In this document: in pieces, positions 8,599 to 16,777 of the stretch
How the letters are laid out: each line of letters opens with the position of its first letter
Numbering within the stretch: position 1 is the stretch's first letter
Assembly (NCBI RefSeq): GCF_011090165.1
Contig: NZ_JAADJT010000002.1
Span: 521,220-585,219 of the forward strand
Direction: 5' to 3'
DNA: 64,000 bases
From: Duganella aceris
Lineage (GTDB): Bacteria; Pseudomonadota; Gammaproteobacteria; Burkholderiales; Burkholderiaceae_D
The notes under the pieces: model-generated
The model's input: only the letters and a program-made list of their open reading frames with translations
Databases searched by the model: none
What the model was told of the DNA's origin: nothing
Translations under genes and position numbers: made by a program

Positions 8599-8616
8599 CT
8601 ACCATCCGGCAGATAG
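8599..8616. promoter_or_regulatory. Probable TetR operator between tetR and the LLM oxidoreductase gene
   Basis: CTACC-N8-GATAG has flanking bases that extend the symmetry to eight positions per arm (TTTCTACC and GATAGAAA). It lies between divergent start codons at 8566 and 8644 and matches the 5-8-5 inverted repeat at 6544-6561. Autorepression plus control of the monooxygenase is inferred. Confidence 0.6.
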
Positions 8617-8643
8617 AAAAAGTGTACCACGAAAGGACTGCCC

Positions 8644-9618
8644 ATGAACCAGCTTGCCGTTGCCCCAGGCTTCAACCGCGCCTATGCCGACGTATTGCAA
8701 TCCGGCCTGACGCTGGGGCTGATGACGCCGGCGCCGATGCCGGCCGCCGCGCCCGCCGATCCCGGGCAGGCGCAGGCGCTGGCGCGCATCGCCGAGGCGC
8801 AAGGCTTCGCGGCGCTGTGGACCCGCGACGTGCCCTTGATGATCGAGCAGGAGGGCAACGTTAGCGCGCTGGACGATCCGTTCGTCTGGCTGGCGATGCT
8901 GGCCGGCGCGACCGAGCGCATCGCCATCGGCACGGCGGCGGCGGTGCTGCCGTTGCGGCATCCTTTGCACCTGGCGAAAGCCGCGCTGTCGCTGGACCGC
9001 ATCTCGGGCGGACGGTTCATCCTGGGACTGGGATCGGGCGACCGGCCGGCCGAATTCGCCGCCTTCGGCAAGGACGTCGCCGATTCCGCCACGCTGTACC
9101 GCGACGCCTGGCACATCGTGCGCGCCGCGCTGAGCCCGGACGCCGAGGCCCATGCGGCGCTGCTGGCGCATACGAACGGCCACGAGATCCTGCCGCGCGC
9201 AGGCACGCGGATCCCGATGATCGGCGTCGGCACCTCGCGCCAGTCGCTGCAGTGGATCGCCGCCAACGCCGACGGCTGGGCCTCGTACCATCGCGAAGAG
9301 GAACGCCAGGCGGGACGCATCGGCTTATGGCAGCAGGCCCTGGCCGAGCGCGGCAACGGCGTCGCCAAGCCCTTCCTGCAATCGTTGAATCTGGACCTGC
9401 TTGAAGATCCCGGCGCGGCGGCGCAAGCGATCCCGCTCGGCCTGCGCGGCGGACGCAGCGCGCTGATCGAGTATCTGCGGCGGCTGGCGCCGATGGGCGT
9501 GGCCCATGTGATCATCAACGTCAGCGCGGGGCCGAGGCCGGTGCGCAGCGTGCTCGAAGAAATCGGCGAGCACGTGATTCCGCTGCTGCCCGGCGAACGC
9601 CGATTCCGCGAAAACTAG
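8644..9618 (+). CDS. Luciferase-like monooxygenase (LLM class oxidoreductase)
   Basis: This is a 324-residue TIM-barrel flavin-dependent oxidoreductase of the bacterial luciferase superfamily. Supporting segments are LARIAEAQGFAALWTRDVPL, ERIAIGTAAAVLPLRHPLHLAKA, LDRISGGRFILGLGSGD and a late SRQSLQWIAANADGW. The substrate is not predictable; relatives use FMNH2 or F420H2. AAAGGACTG precedes ATG 8644. It is divergent from tetR with a shared operator and is followed by wrbA, suggesting a small redox or xenobiotic-response locus. Confidence 0.87.
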   Translation: MNQLAVAPGFNRAYADVLQSGLTLGLMTPAPMPAAAPADPGQAQALARIAEAQGFAALWTRDVPLMIEQEGNVSALDDPFVWLAMLAGATERIAIGTAAAVLPLRHPLHLAKAALSLDRISGGRFILGLGSGDRPAEFAAFGKDVADSATLYRDAWHIVRAALSPDAEAHAALLAHTNGHEILPRAGTRIPMIGVGTSRQSLQWIAANADGWASYHREEERQAGRIGLWQQALAERGNGVAKPFLQSLNLDLLEDPGAAAQAIPLGLRGGRSALIEYLRRLAPMGVAHVIINVSAGPRPVRSVLEEIGEHVIPLLPGERRFREN

Positions 9619-9706
9619 GCCATAGGCGAGAGGACGCAGCTGCCCGAATCCCCTATCCTGATGCGCGTTGGCCTGTTTTTTTCATCGACGACATGTGGAG
9701 ATGGTC

Positions 9707-10306
9707 ATGGCAAAAGTTCTGGTGTTGTACTACTCGTCCTACGGGCATATCGAATCCATGGCCGGGGCGATGGCCGAAGGCGTGCGCGCGGCCGGCGCCA
9801 CGGTGGACATCAAGCGCGTGCCGGAAACCGCACCCGAGGAAGTCGCGAAAAGCGCGCACTTCAAACTGGATCAAAGCGCGCCGATCGCCAAGGTGGAGGA
9901 ACTGGCCGACTATGACGCCATCATCATCGGCGCGCCGACCCGCTTCGGCCGCATGCCGTCGCAGATGGCGGCGTTTCTGGATCAGGCGGGCGGCCTGTGG
10001 ATGCGCGGCGCGCTGAACGGCAAGGTCGGCGGCGCCTTCACCTCGACCGCCACCCAGCACGGCGGGCAGGAGGCGACCTTGTTTTCGATCATCGCCAACC
10101 TGCTGCACTTCGGCATGACCATCGTTGGTCTGCCGTACAGCTACCAGGGTCAGATGTCGCTCGATGAAATCGTCGGCGGCAGTCCATACGGCGCGACCAC
10201 CATCGCCGGCGGCAGCGGCCAGCGCCAGCCCAGCGAGATCGACCTCGGCGGCGCCCGCCATCAGGGGGAACTGGTCGGCAAGACCACGATCAAGCTGTTC
10301 GGCTGA
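9707..10306 (+). CDS. wrbA: NAD(P)H:quinone oxidoreductase, WrbA family
   Basis: This is a 199-residue flavodoxin-fold FMN protein, the usual WrbA length. It has the FMN-phosphate loop ([12 protein letters not shown], residues about 8-19), the segment [12 protein letters not shown] and the C-terminal [13 protein letters not shown]. It carries out two-electron reduction of quinones, limiting redox cycling. ATG 9707 follows TGGAGATGG and begins the conserved MAKVLVLYY; an in-frame ATG at 9668 would add 13 non-conserved residues. It follows the luciferase-like gene on the same strand with an 88-base gap. Confidence 0.93.
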   Translation: MAKVLVLYYSSYGHIESMAGAMAEGVRAAGATVDIKRVPETAPEEVAKSAHFKLDQSAPIAKVEELADYDAIIIGAPTRFGRMPSQMAAFLDQAGGLWMRGALNGKVGGAFTSTATQHGGQEATLFSIIANLLHFGMTIVGLPYSYQGQMSLDEIVGGSPYGATTIAGGSGQRQPSEIDLGGARHQGELVGKTTIKLFG

Positions 10307-10386
10307 TCCAGCTGCGGCAAAAAACCGATAACGGTATGCGGAAATAGAGCATCGCTCGTGCCGAGGAGGCGCCGGCCCGCGTCACC

Positions 10387-11199
10387 GTGATCTACGACGC
10401 GTTCGGCAAGGCTTCCGAACTGGAACGCGGCTGGGGATATTCGGCGCTGGTCGAATACGGTGGCAAGCGCATCCTGTTCGACGCCGGCGGCCAATACCAG
10501 ACCTTCGCCGACAATGTGCGCAAGCTGAAGATCGACCTGAAAACGCTGGACTTCGTGGTGATCTCGCATCGCCACGGCGACCACACCGGCGGGCTGGCCT
10601 ATGTGCTGGAGCAAAATCCCAAGGTGAAGATCTACGCGCCGCTGGAGACCGGCTCCTTCGGCACGCCACCCTCGCCACCGGCGGCCAAGGCGCTGTTGCG
10701 CAACGCGCCCGGCATCACGCCGGACCTGCGCTACTTCAACGGCAAGCCGCCGGAAAACCTGACCATCGATTCGCCGTGGCCCGGCACCAAGTTCACGCTG
10801 ATCGATAAATCGGTGGAGATCGCGCCGGGGCTGTTCCTGGTGCGCACCGTGTCCGACGCCAAGGGCACGCTGGAGCTGAACGAACTGTCGCTGGCGATCA
10901 GGACGCCGCAGGGCCTGGCGCTGATCGTGGGCTGCTCGCATCCGGGCATCGAGAAAATCCTCGAAGCGGCGGCGCAGTTCGAGCCGCGCATCTACACCAT
11001 CGTCGGCGGCCTGCACCTGGTCGACAAGAGCGACCAGCAGGTGACCGAGGTGGTCGACAACTTCCAGAACCGCTGGCATATCGAGCGCGTCGCCGCCGGC
11101 CACTGCACCGGCGAGTTCGCGCAGGTGGAGCTGGAGCGCGTCTTCGGCAAGCGCCACGATCACTCCGGCCTCGGCGAGGTCATCGCGCTACCCCGCTAA
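10387..11199 (+). CDS. MBL-fold metallo-hydrolase, N terminus apparently lost
   Basis: This is a metallo-beta-lactamase fold hydrolase with metal-binding SHRHGDHTGG (about residue 60), GCSHPGIEKIL and GGLHLVD, resembling the 7,8-dihydropterin-6-methyl-4-(beta-D-ribofuranosyl)aminobenzene 5'-phosphate synthase-like group. The only usable start is GTG 10387, but reading upstream in frame gives a plausible continuation (EEAPARVT) as far as a TAG at 10345-10347, preceded by ATG CGG AAA. The good GAGGAGG at 10363-10369 is 17 bases from the GTG, too far to serve it. Homologues often carry a signal peptide here, so the 5' end may be degraded and the protein left in the cytoplasm or inactive. Confidence 0.75.
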   Translation: MIYDAFGKASELERGWGYSALVEYGGKRILFDAGGQYQTFADNVRKLKIDLKTLDFVVISHRHGDHTGGLAYVLEQNPKVKIYAPLETGSFGTPPSPPAAKALLRNAPGITPDLRYFNGKPPENLTIDSPWPGTKFTLIDKSVEIAPGLFLVRTVSDAKGTLELNELSLAIRTPQGLALIVGCSHPGIEKILEAAAQFEPRIYTIVGGLHLVDKSDQQVTEVVDNFQNRWHIERVAAGHCTGEFAQVELERVFGKRHDHSGLGEVIALPR

Positions 11200-11306
11200 A
11201 CCCCTTCACGTTCCTTGCTTGCCCGCATCGCTTTCAGCGCAGATTCGTGATGGCGGGTAAAATGACATCCGTGTCAACTATCTGACGTCGGATGAAACCA
11301 GTTTGC

Positions 11307-11334
11307 TTCACAGCAATTTCAATCGGGCTATACT
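11307..11334 (+). promoter_or_regulatory. Sigma-70 promoter upstream of the Crp/Fnr-type gene
   Basis: TTCACA (11307-11312), a 16-base spacer and TATACT (11329-11334) form a good sigma-70 promoter 44 bases before the start codon. The 178-base gap between the MBL gene and this regulator holds nothing else that I can identify. Confidence 0.55.
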
Positions 11335-11377
11335 CTATGCCCCTTGAGCGGTTTTGTAGGAACGTGACAATCAAAGC

Positions 11378-12019
11378 ATGAATTCAGACTTTATCAAACA
11401 ACGCAGCCGCTTCAAATCCGCCACCACCCGGCGCATCGACGTGAGCGAAGAGTCGTACACCGCCGTTACCGATCTGCTGGCGACCATCGCCCGGCCTTTC
11501 CACGTCCGCAAGGGCGAGTATCTGCAGCGGGCCGGCGTGCCGGCGACGCAGGTGCATTGGCTGTCCAGCGGCGTGGCGCGCAGCGGTTTCTTCAATCGCG
11601 ACGGCGTCGAGGTGACGCTGCGTTTTTACCGCGAGGGCGAGTCGGCCACCACGCTGACCGATCTGATCAACGGTGAGACCGGGCTGCCGTCGGTGCAGTT
11701 CCTGGTCGCCGAGACGCCGATCCATGGCTTCACGCTGGATTGGAAACTGACCTGCGACCTGCGCGCGCAGCATCCGGTGATGCAGCACTACCATCTGAAT
11801 ATCGCCCTGCACGGCTTGCAGAGTCTGGCGCAGCGCGCCTACACCAACGGCGAGACCTCGGCGCACGAGCGGCTGGCGGCGTTCCGCGAAGAGTATCCGG
11901 GACTGGAGGCGCGCATCTCGCAGCGCGCCATCGCCTCGTACCTGGGCATCACGCCGCAATACATGTCGCGCTTGCGGCGCGAGGCCGAAGCGGCGTCGGG
12001 CGAACCGCGCGAGGCATAA
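11378..12019 (+). CDS. Crp/Fnr family transcriptional regulator
   Basis: This is a 213-residue regulator with an N-terminal cyclic-nucleotide-binding-like beta barrel (residues about 25-130: FHVRKGEYLQRAGVPATQVHWL) and a short C-terminal helix-turn-helix (ISQRAIASYLGITPQYMSRLRREA). The cysteines of Fnr are absent, so it is not an iron-sulfur oxygen sensor, and the cAMP-contacting pattern of Crp is not preserved. The ligand is unknown. It has its own promoter and a strong hairpin terminator shared with the convergent ppa gene. Confidence 0.85.
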   Translation: MNSDFIKQRSRFKSATTRRIDVSEESYTAVTDLLATIARPFHVRKGEYLQRAGVPATQVHWLSSGVARSGFFNRDGVEVTLRFYREGESATTLTDLINGETGLPSVQFLVAETPIHGFTLDWKLTCDLRAQHPVMQHYHLNIALHGLQSLAQRAYTNGETSAHERLAAFREEYPGLEARISQRAIASYLGITPQYMSRLRREAEAASGEPREA

Positions 12020-12021
12020 AA

Positions 12022-12041
12022 AAACGCCCCTCGGGGCGTTT
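12022..12041. terminator. Bidirectional terminator between the Crp/Fnr gene and ppa
   Basis: AAACGCCC, a 4-base loop and GGGCGTTT form a GC-rich hairpin with A and T runs on its two sides, between convergent genes ending at 12019 and 12061. Confidence 0.85.
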
Positions 12042-12060
12042 CTGCTTTCCGGCGCGATAC

Positions 12061-12603
12061 TTACGCGGCCGGAGCTTCCTTGTTGTAGGCGGCGACGCCG
12101 CTCAGGATTTCCTTCTTCGCTTCTTCCGGGCCGTACCAGCCGTCGATCTTGACCCATTTGCCTTTTTCCAGGTCTTTGTAGTGCTCGAAGAAGTGCTGGA
12201 TCTGGCGCAGGCGCAGTTCGTTCAGGTCTTCCGGCTTCTGCCAGTGGCTGTAGATCGACAGAACTTTGTCGACTGGTACGGCCAGGACTTTGGCGTCTTC
12301 ACCGGATTCGTCGGTCATCTTCAGCACGCCGATAGGACGGCAGCGCACCACCACGCCCGGGATCAGCGGGAACGGGGTGATGACCAGCACGTCGACCGGG
12401 TCGCCGTCGTCGGACAGGGTGTTCGGTACGTAGCCGTAGTTGCATGGGTAGTGCATCGCGGTACCCATGAAACGATCGACGAAGATCGCGCCCGATTCCT
12501 TGTCAACTTCATACTTGATCGGATCGGCGTTCATCGGGATTTCGATGATCACGTTGAAATCGTTAGGCAAATCTTTACCGGAAGACACTTTGTTCAAGCT
12601 CAT
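12061..12603 (-). CDS. ppa: Inorganic pyrophosphatase, family I
   Basis: This is a 180-residue cytoplasmic Mg-dependent pyrophosphatase that hydrolyses PPi to phosphate and pulls biosynthetic reactions forward. The family signature is present ([11 protein letters not shown]), as are the active-site segments [23 protein letters not shown] and [11 protein letters not shown]. Length matches the bacterial family. AAGGAAACC precedes ATG 12603. It is transcribed alone, ending at a strong shared hairpin. Confidence 0.97.
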   Translation of the reverse strand: MSLNKVSSGKDLPNDFNVIIEIPMNADPIKYEVDKESGAIFVDRFMGTAMHYPCNYGYVPNTLSDDGDPVDVLVITPFPLIPGVVVRCRPIGVLKMTDESGEDAKVLAVPVDKVLSIYSHWQKPEDLNELRLRQIQHFFEHYKDLEKGKWVKIDGWYGPEEAKKEILSGVAAYNKEAPAA

Positions 12604-12694
12604 GGGGTTTCCTTGTGGGGTGCTGTCGAATGTTTAACCGCGCAATTATAGCGAAGTCCAGCCGGCTTGTGCAGCGCACCACACCGGCGTGCGG

Positions 12695-13057
12695 CTAATC
12701 GCGCCTGGTTTTTTTGTCGGAATTGCCGGTGCAGGTGGTGTTGTCTTTGCTGGCGGTCTGGATGTTTTCACCGCCGCTGGCGTCCACTCCGCCCTCCGGA
12801 CGCAGGCAATCGGCTTTGGCGCCCTTGGGAGGCTTGTTGTCGAAGCCGGGCCGCTCCGGCGGCTGCATGCCGGCGTTACCGAGTTGCCGGGAGCCCGCCT
12901 CCGCCTCTGCCTTGCCCGAGCCGTCCGGCTGGAACGCCGTCGCGCCGGTGGTGCCGGTCGGATGCACCACCTCCTTGGGCGGCGCTTGCGCCGGGGCGGC
13001 GGTGGCCGCAAGGCACAGCGCGGCCGCTGCGACGGCCTTGATCAACGGAGCATTCAT
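12695..13057 (-). CDS. Small secreted protein of unknown family, copy 1
   Basis: This 120-residue protein has a cleavable signal peptide (MNAPLIKAVAAAALCLAATA, cleavage near APA-QA). The mature part is polar, Gly/Ala/Lys rich, and has two cysteines. It shares with the next gene the blocks PTGTTGATAFQP, GSGKAEAEAGS, GNAGM, PGFDNKPPKGAKA, GGVDASGGENI and SKDNT-CTG, so the two are tandem paralogues. I recognise no domain or function. The two conserved cysteines could form one disulfide. ATG 13057 is chosen because GGAGGAAG precedes it and the signal peptide starts there. Confidence 0.8.
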   Translation of the reverse strand: MNAPLIKAVAAAALCLAATAAPAQAPPKEVVHPTGTTGATAFQPDGSGKAEAEAGSRQLGNAGMQPPERPGFDNKPPKGAKADCLRPEGGVDASGGENIQTASKDNTTCTGNSDKKTRRD

Positions 13058-13175
13058 GATCTTCCTCCCGATAAGCTGGTAAAGGCAGATTGTTCCATGC
13101 GGCCGCATCCGTCAAGCGGGAGTTACCCCGCCTGAAGGCATAGCTACAACTGACCCCGAGGCTGGAAACCGGCAA

Positions 13176-13541
13176 TTACTTGGACTTCTTGTCGGCTTTG
13201 CCGGTGCACGCGGTATTGTCTTTGCTGGATGAGGCGATGTTCTCGCCGCCGCTGGCGTCGACGCCGCCTTGGGGACGATGGCAGTTAGCCTTGGCGCCTT
13301 TGGGCGGCTTGTTGTCGAAGCCGGGCTTGGCCTGCTCCTTCATGCCGGCGTTGCCGTTTTGCGCGGACCCCGCCTCCGCTTCAGCCTTGCCGGAACCGGT
13401 GGGCTGGAACGCCGTGGCGCCGGTGGTGCCGGTCGGTTGTGCCTCCGCTTTGGAAGCCGCCGGCTTCTCCTGCGCCTGGCTGAGGCTGGCGGCGAGACAA
13501 ATTGCCGCCACGCCGATGGTCTTGATGACTGAGGCTTTCAT
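13176..13541 (-). CDS. Small secreted protein of unknown family, copy 2
   Basis: This 121-residue protein has a signal peptide (MKASVIKTIGVAAICLAASL, cleavage near SQA-QE). The mature region matches copy 1 at 12695-13057 block by block, with the same two cysteines in GAKANC and TACTG and a Lys-rich tail. Upstream of both genes the same elements recur in the same spacing (AACAATC, TTACCA and CGGGAG), so promoter and gene were duplicated together and each copy is probably transcribed on its own. Function is unknown; an exported, flexible envelope or extracellular protein is all that can be said. Confidence 0.8.
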   Translation of the reverse strand: MKASVIKTIGVAAICLAASLSQAQEKPAASKAEAQPTGTTGATAFQPTGSGKAEAEAGSAQNGNAGMKEQAKPGFDNKPPKGAKANCHRPQGGVDASGGENIASSSKDNTACTGKADKKSK

Positions 13542-13634
13542 GATCGAACTCCCGATGCTTGGTAAGTATCGATTGTTTCACGTCCATGTCAGCCGGCAAG
13601 TAGGAATTCAAGCCGTCGGCGGGTCAGCGCGGAG

Positions 13635-14831
13635 CTAGAGGATCGTCGCCAGCGCGCACTGGCGGTAGTGGTTGGCCGCTTCTTCCTGTTGCCCCAGCGC
13701 TTCGTGCATCTGCGCCAGCTTCAGGTGCGATTCGCGCACCATGCGCGGATCGGACGCGTCCGACAAGGCCTGCTCCAGGAAGCGCTGGGCCTTGCCCCAC
13801 AACTTCTGCTTCAGGCACAGCGAACCCAGCGTCAACGCCAGCTCGGCGTCGGTCGGACGGGTGTGCATCCACTTCTCGCAATGTTCGATCTGCATCAGCA
13901 GCGCGGCCGAGCCGGCCGGCGCCGCGGCCTCGCGGTAGGCGCGCACCACGCGGTCGTCCCAGTCGGCGGCCAGCGATTCCTCCGCCACCAGCCGCGCTTC
14001 GTCGTGCAGGCCGCGCGCGTTGAGGGCGGTGGCGGCGCGGCAGGCGACGTAGGGCTTGATGCGATCGGCGTTCGGCACCGTCGACCAGACCCGCAACAGC
14101 GATTCGGCGTCATGCGTGCCGTCGGACAGCATGTCGTCGTAGGCCAGCTCGCGCAGCCGCGACGACAGCGCCGGATGCAGCGCGCGGTGCTTGTCCAGCG
14201 AACGCACCAGGCGCAGCACTTCCGGCCAGTTCTTGGCCTGCTGCTGCGCCTTCAGCGACATCTGCAAGGCATGGATATGGCGCGTGCCGCTGGTGTTGAG
14301 CTCGCGCACCGCCTCCAGCGCCGCTTCCGGCTGGTGGTCGTCGACCAGCAATTCGGTCATCGTCATCAGGCGCGCGGTCTTCATGACGTTGTCGTCGCTG
14401 ATGCGCGCCAGCCAGTTGTCGCGGCGCGGACCCTGGCGCATGCGGTGCGCGGCGCGGGCGCCGATCAGCGCGGCGACGCCGGCGTTTTCCTGCAATTCGG
14501 CGGCGCGCATCGCGGCTTTTTCGGCGTGGCCGAAGCGGCCTTCGAACAAGGCCTTCAGCGCTTCGCGCAGACCCTTGTTGCCGTCGCGCTCGCGCTTCTG
14601 CTGGCGATACGCGGCGACCTTGCCCGGCATCTTGACCGTGGCGCGGAAGGCGCGGATCAGGATGTACAGGAACACGAACAGCGCCGCCAGCAGCACCACG
14701 AAGAAGTTCAGCGACAGGTCGATCCGGTGCGGCGGGTAGAACAGCACCACATTGCCCGGATTAAAACGCGCCGTCACGGCGATGCCGATGGCGGCGGCCA
14801 TCAATGCGACTATCCAGAGAAATAAACGCAT
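13635..14831 (-). CDS. hemY: HemY, membrane-anchored TPR protein of the heme operon
   Basis: This is a 398-residue inner-membrane protein with two N-terminal hydrophobic helices (about residues 2-20 and 38-62) and a C-terminal tetratricopeptide region (motifs such as DAELALTLGSLCLKQKLWGKAQ). It is the proteobacterial HemY, thought to organise heme or porphyrin handling, and is distinct from the Bacillus oxidase of the same name. It is the last gene of hemC-hemD-hemX-hemY, 2 bases after hemX, which implies translational coupling. Confidence 0.92.
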   Translation of the reverse strand: MRLFLWIVALMAAAIGIAVTARFNPGNVVLFYPPHRIDLSLNFFVVLLAALFVFLYILIRAFRATVKMPGKVAAYRQQKRERDGNKGLREALKALFEGRFGHAEKAAMRAAELQENAGVAALIGARAAHRMRQGPRRDNWLARISDDNVMKTARLMTMTELLVDDHQPEAALEAVRELNTSGTRHIHALQMSLKAQQQAKNWPEVLRLVRSLDKHRALHPALSSRLRELAYDDMLSDGTHDAESLLRVWSTVPNADRIKPYVACRAATALNARGLHDEARLVAEESLAADWDDRVVRAYREAAAPAGSAALLMQIEHCEKWMHTRPTDAELALTLGSLCLKQKLWGKAQRFLEQALSDASDPRMVRESHLKLAQMHEALGQQEEAANHYRQCALATIL

Positions 14832-14833
14832 GA

Positions 14834-15982
14834 CTAGGGCTTCGCTTTGTAGTTGCGCACAGCGTTCAGGCTGTCGGACAGGGTCGGCATCTCGATCGCG
14901 AGATTGCTGCTCTGGACCTGGCGCAGCAGCGCCTGCACGGTCTGGGTGGACTTGGCGCGGGTGTCGAAGTATTTGACCAGCGCTTCCTGCGCCGCGATCA
15001 GGTCGGCGCGGAACGCCGTCTCATTGCGCGACAACAGCGCCATGCGCGCGTTCAGCAAGCGCAGCTTGAGGTTCTCGCGCAGGAAATAGGACTGCGTCGG
15101 CGACAGCATCAGCGCGTCCGGCGTCTCCACGCTGCGCACGCGGATCAGTTGACGCACGTCGGTCCACATCTCGCCGCTCCAGCCGTTCCAGGTGTCCTGC
15201 ACCGCCTGCAGCCACGGGCTGGTCGGCGCCGGGGCCGGCGCGGGCTTGCTATCCTTGCCGCCGGCCTTGGCCTTGGTTTTCTTCTCAGGCGGCGCCGGCA
15301 GCGTCGGCTTTTCGTCCGACAGCATCGGCAGCAGGTCGATCTGCGCGATCGCACTGTCCAGGCGCAGCGCCACGCCGACCGAGTCGACGCTCGGCAGGGC
15401 CTTGAGTTTTTCCGTGTCGCGGCCGATGGCGCGGCGGATGGTGATGAATTGCGGCTTGTCCGAACGCGACAGGCTGCGGTCGGCGTTTTGCAGCGCGATC
15501 AGCGCGCCCGGCACGTTGCCGGCCAGTTGCAGCTGCTGCGACGCGGTCGACAGCACTTGTTCGATCTCGGTCAGCGCCCACTCGTCGCGGTTCTTCGACA
15601 GATCCTGATACAGCTGCTCCAGCGCCAGTTGCTGGCTCTGCGCCTCCTGCTGCTTGCTCTCCAACAGCGCGACCTTGGCTTGCAGCTCCTTGGTGTTTTC
15701 CTGCACCGAGCGCGCCAGCGAGCCGGTTTCGGCGTTGACTGCATCGCCTTTTTGCAGCCGCAGCGCCATCTCTTCGCGCAGTTTGTTGACGCGCGCGTGC
15801 GACGACCAGGTCTGGCCGGCCAGCAGGATCGTCAGCACCAGAATGCCGATCATCAGCATTTGCGGCTGTTGCAAGGTCTCTAACAAGCTTGGCTCAGGCT
15901 GCGACGACGGCGGCGCAGGCGGGGTCTCGGTGGCCTTGGCGGTCGAGACGACGGGATCGGGTAATGTAGGCAAATCGTTCAT
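14834..15982 (-). CDS. hemX: HemX, uroporphyrinogen-III C-methyltransferase-like membrane protein
   Basis: This 382-residue protein has one N-terminal membrane helix (about residues 40-60, MLMIGILVLTILLAG), a coiled-coil stretch (LREEMALRLQKGDA to LEQLYQDLSKNRDEW) and a HemX domain. Despite the traditional name, no SAM-binding motif is visible, and the role is probably structural in the heme pathway. A Lys/Ala/Pro linker (KKTKAKAGGKDSKPAPAPAP) sits near residue 240. The start overlaps the hemD stop by 4 bases. Confidence 0.9.
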   Translation of the reverse strand: MNDLPTLPDPVVSTAKATETPPAPPSSQPEPSLLETLQQPQMLMIGILVLTILLAGQTWSSHARVNKLREEMALRLQKGDAVNAETGSLARSVQENTKELQAKVALLESKQQEAQSQQLALEQLYQDLSKNRDEWALTEIEQVLSTASQQLQLAGNVPGALIALQNADRSLSRSDKPQFITIRRAIGRDTEKLKALPSVDSVGVALRLDSAIAQIDLLPMLSDEKPTLPAPPEKKTKAKAGGKDSKPAPAPAPTSPWLQAVQDTWNGWSGEMWTDVRQLIRVRSVETPDALMLSPTQSYFLRENLKLRLLNARMALLSRNETAFRADLIAAQEALVKYFDTRAKSTQTVQALLRQVQSSNLAIEMPTLSDSLNAVRNYKAKP

Positions 15983-16770
15983 AGGCGTGATTGTAACGCG
16001 GCCAGCAGGCGTTCGTCGCCTGATCCTGTGAGCGTCAGTCTGGAAAATCCTAAATTATTTGCCGTTTCGGCAATTCGGGTATGCGGAACGATCAAATGCT
16101 GTTGTTGCATCAATACAACGCTATTCTGTTGCAATGGATCGGGATGCTCAATATCCAATTTGGCCAGTAAATCGCACAGGCCGCGCAGCGCTTCGGAGCT
16201 GGTGACGATCCAGTCGTTCTGCCGCGCCAGCAGACGCCGCAGCGTGGCCGCCAGCGCCGGCGTCAGCGGCGGCACCGAACGGCGATAGGCCGGCACCACA
16301 TCGACCACCGCTCCGGCCGCGCGCAGGCCGTCGGCCATCAGCTCGCGTCCGCTTTCGCCGCGGATGATCAGCACCGGGCGGCCGGCCAGCGCGGCCAGGT
16401 CCAGCGTTTGCAGCAGGTGTTCTGAATCGCTGTGGGCGCTGTCGGCCGGACTGACGATGTCGACCGTGTCCGGCGTGACACCGTGCGCCGCCAGCGCGGC
16501 GCGGCTGCCCTCGCCCAGCACCGCCAGCTTGACGCCGGCCGGCCACTGCCGGATGTGTGCGAACGCGGCGTCGATGGCGTTGGGCGAGACGAAGGCGACC
16601 ATCGAGTAATCCGCCAGCCTGGCCAGCGCCGCCAGCAACGGCGCGGTGTCCCGCAGCGGCGCGATTTCCAGCAGCGGCAACAGTTCCACCTCACGGCCCA
16701 GCGCGGCGACGCGGGCCGCCAGCGGCCGGGCCTGCGCCAGTGGACGGGTGATGACGACGGCGCCGGTCAT
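15979..16770 (-). CDS. hemD: Uroporphyrinogen-III synthase
   Basis: This 263-residue cytoplasmic enzyme cyclises hydroxymethylbilane to uroporphyrinogen III with D-ring inversion. It has the two-domain alpha/beta architecture with the family pattern VAFVSPNAIDAAFAHI, VLIIRGESGRELMADGLRAAGA, VPAYRRSVPP and DWIVTSSEALRGL. It follows hemC after 7 bases and overlaps hemX by 4 bases. Confidence 0.95.
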   Translation of the reverse strand: MTGAVVITRPLAQARPLAARVAALGREVELLPLLEIAPLRDTAPLLAALARLADYSMVAFVSPNAIDAAFAHIRQWPAGVKLAVLGEGSRAALAAHGVTPDTVDIVSPADSAHSDSEHLLQTLDLAALAGRPVLIIRGESGRELMADGLRAAGAVVDVVPAYRRSVPPLTPALAATLRRLLARQNDWIVTSSEALRGLCDLLAKLDIEHPDPLQQNSVVLMQQQHLIVPHTRIAETANNLGFSRLTLTGSGDERLLAALQSRL

Positions 16771-16777
16771 CCTCGGG

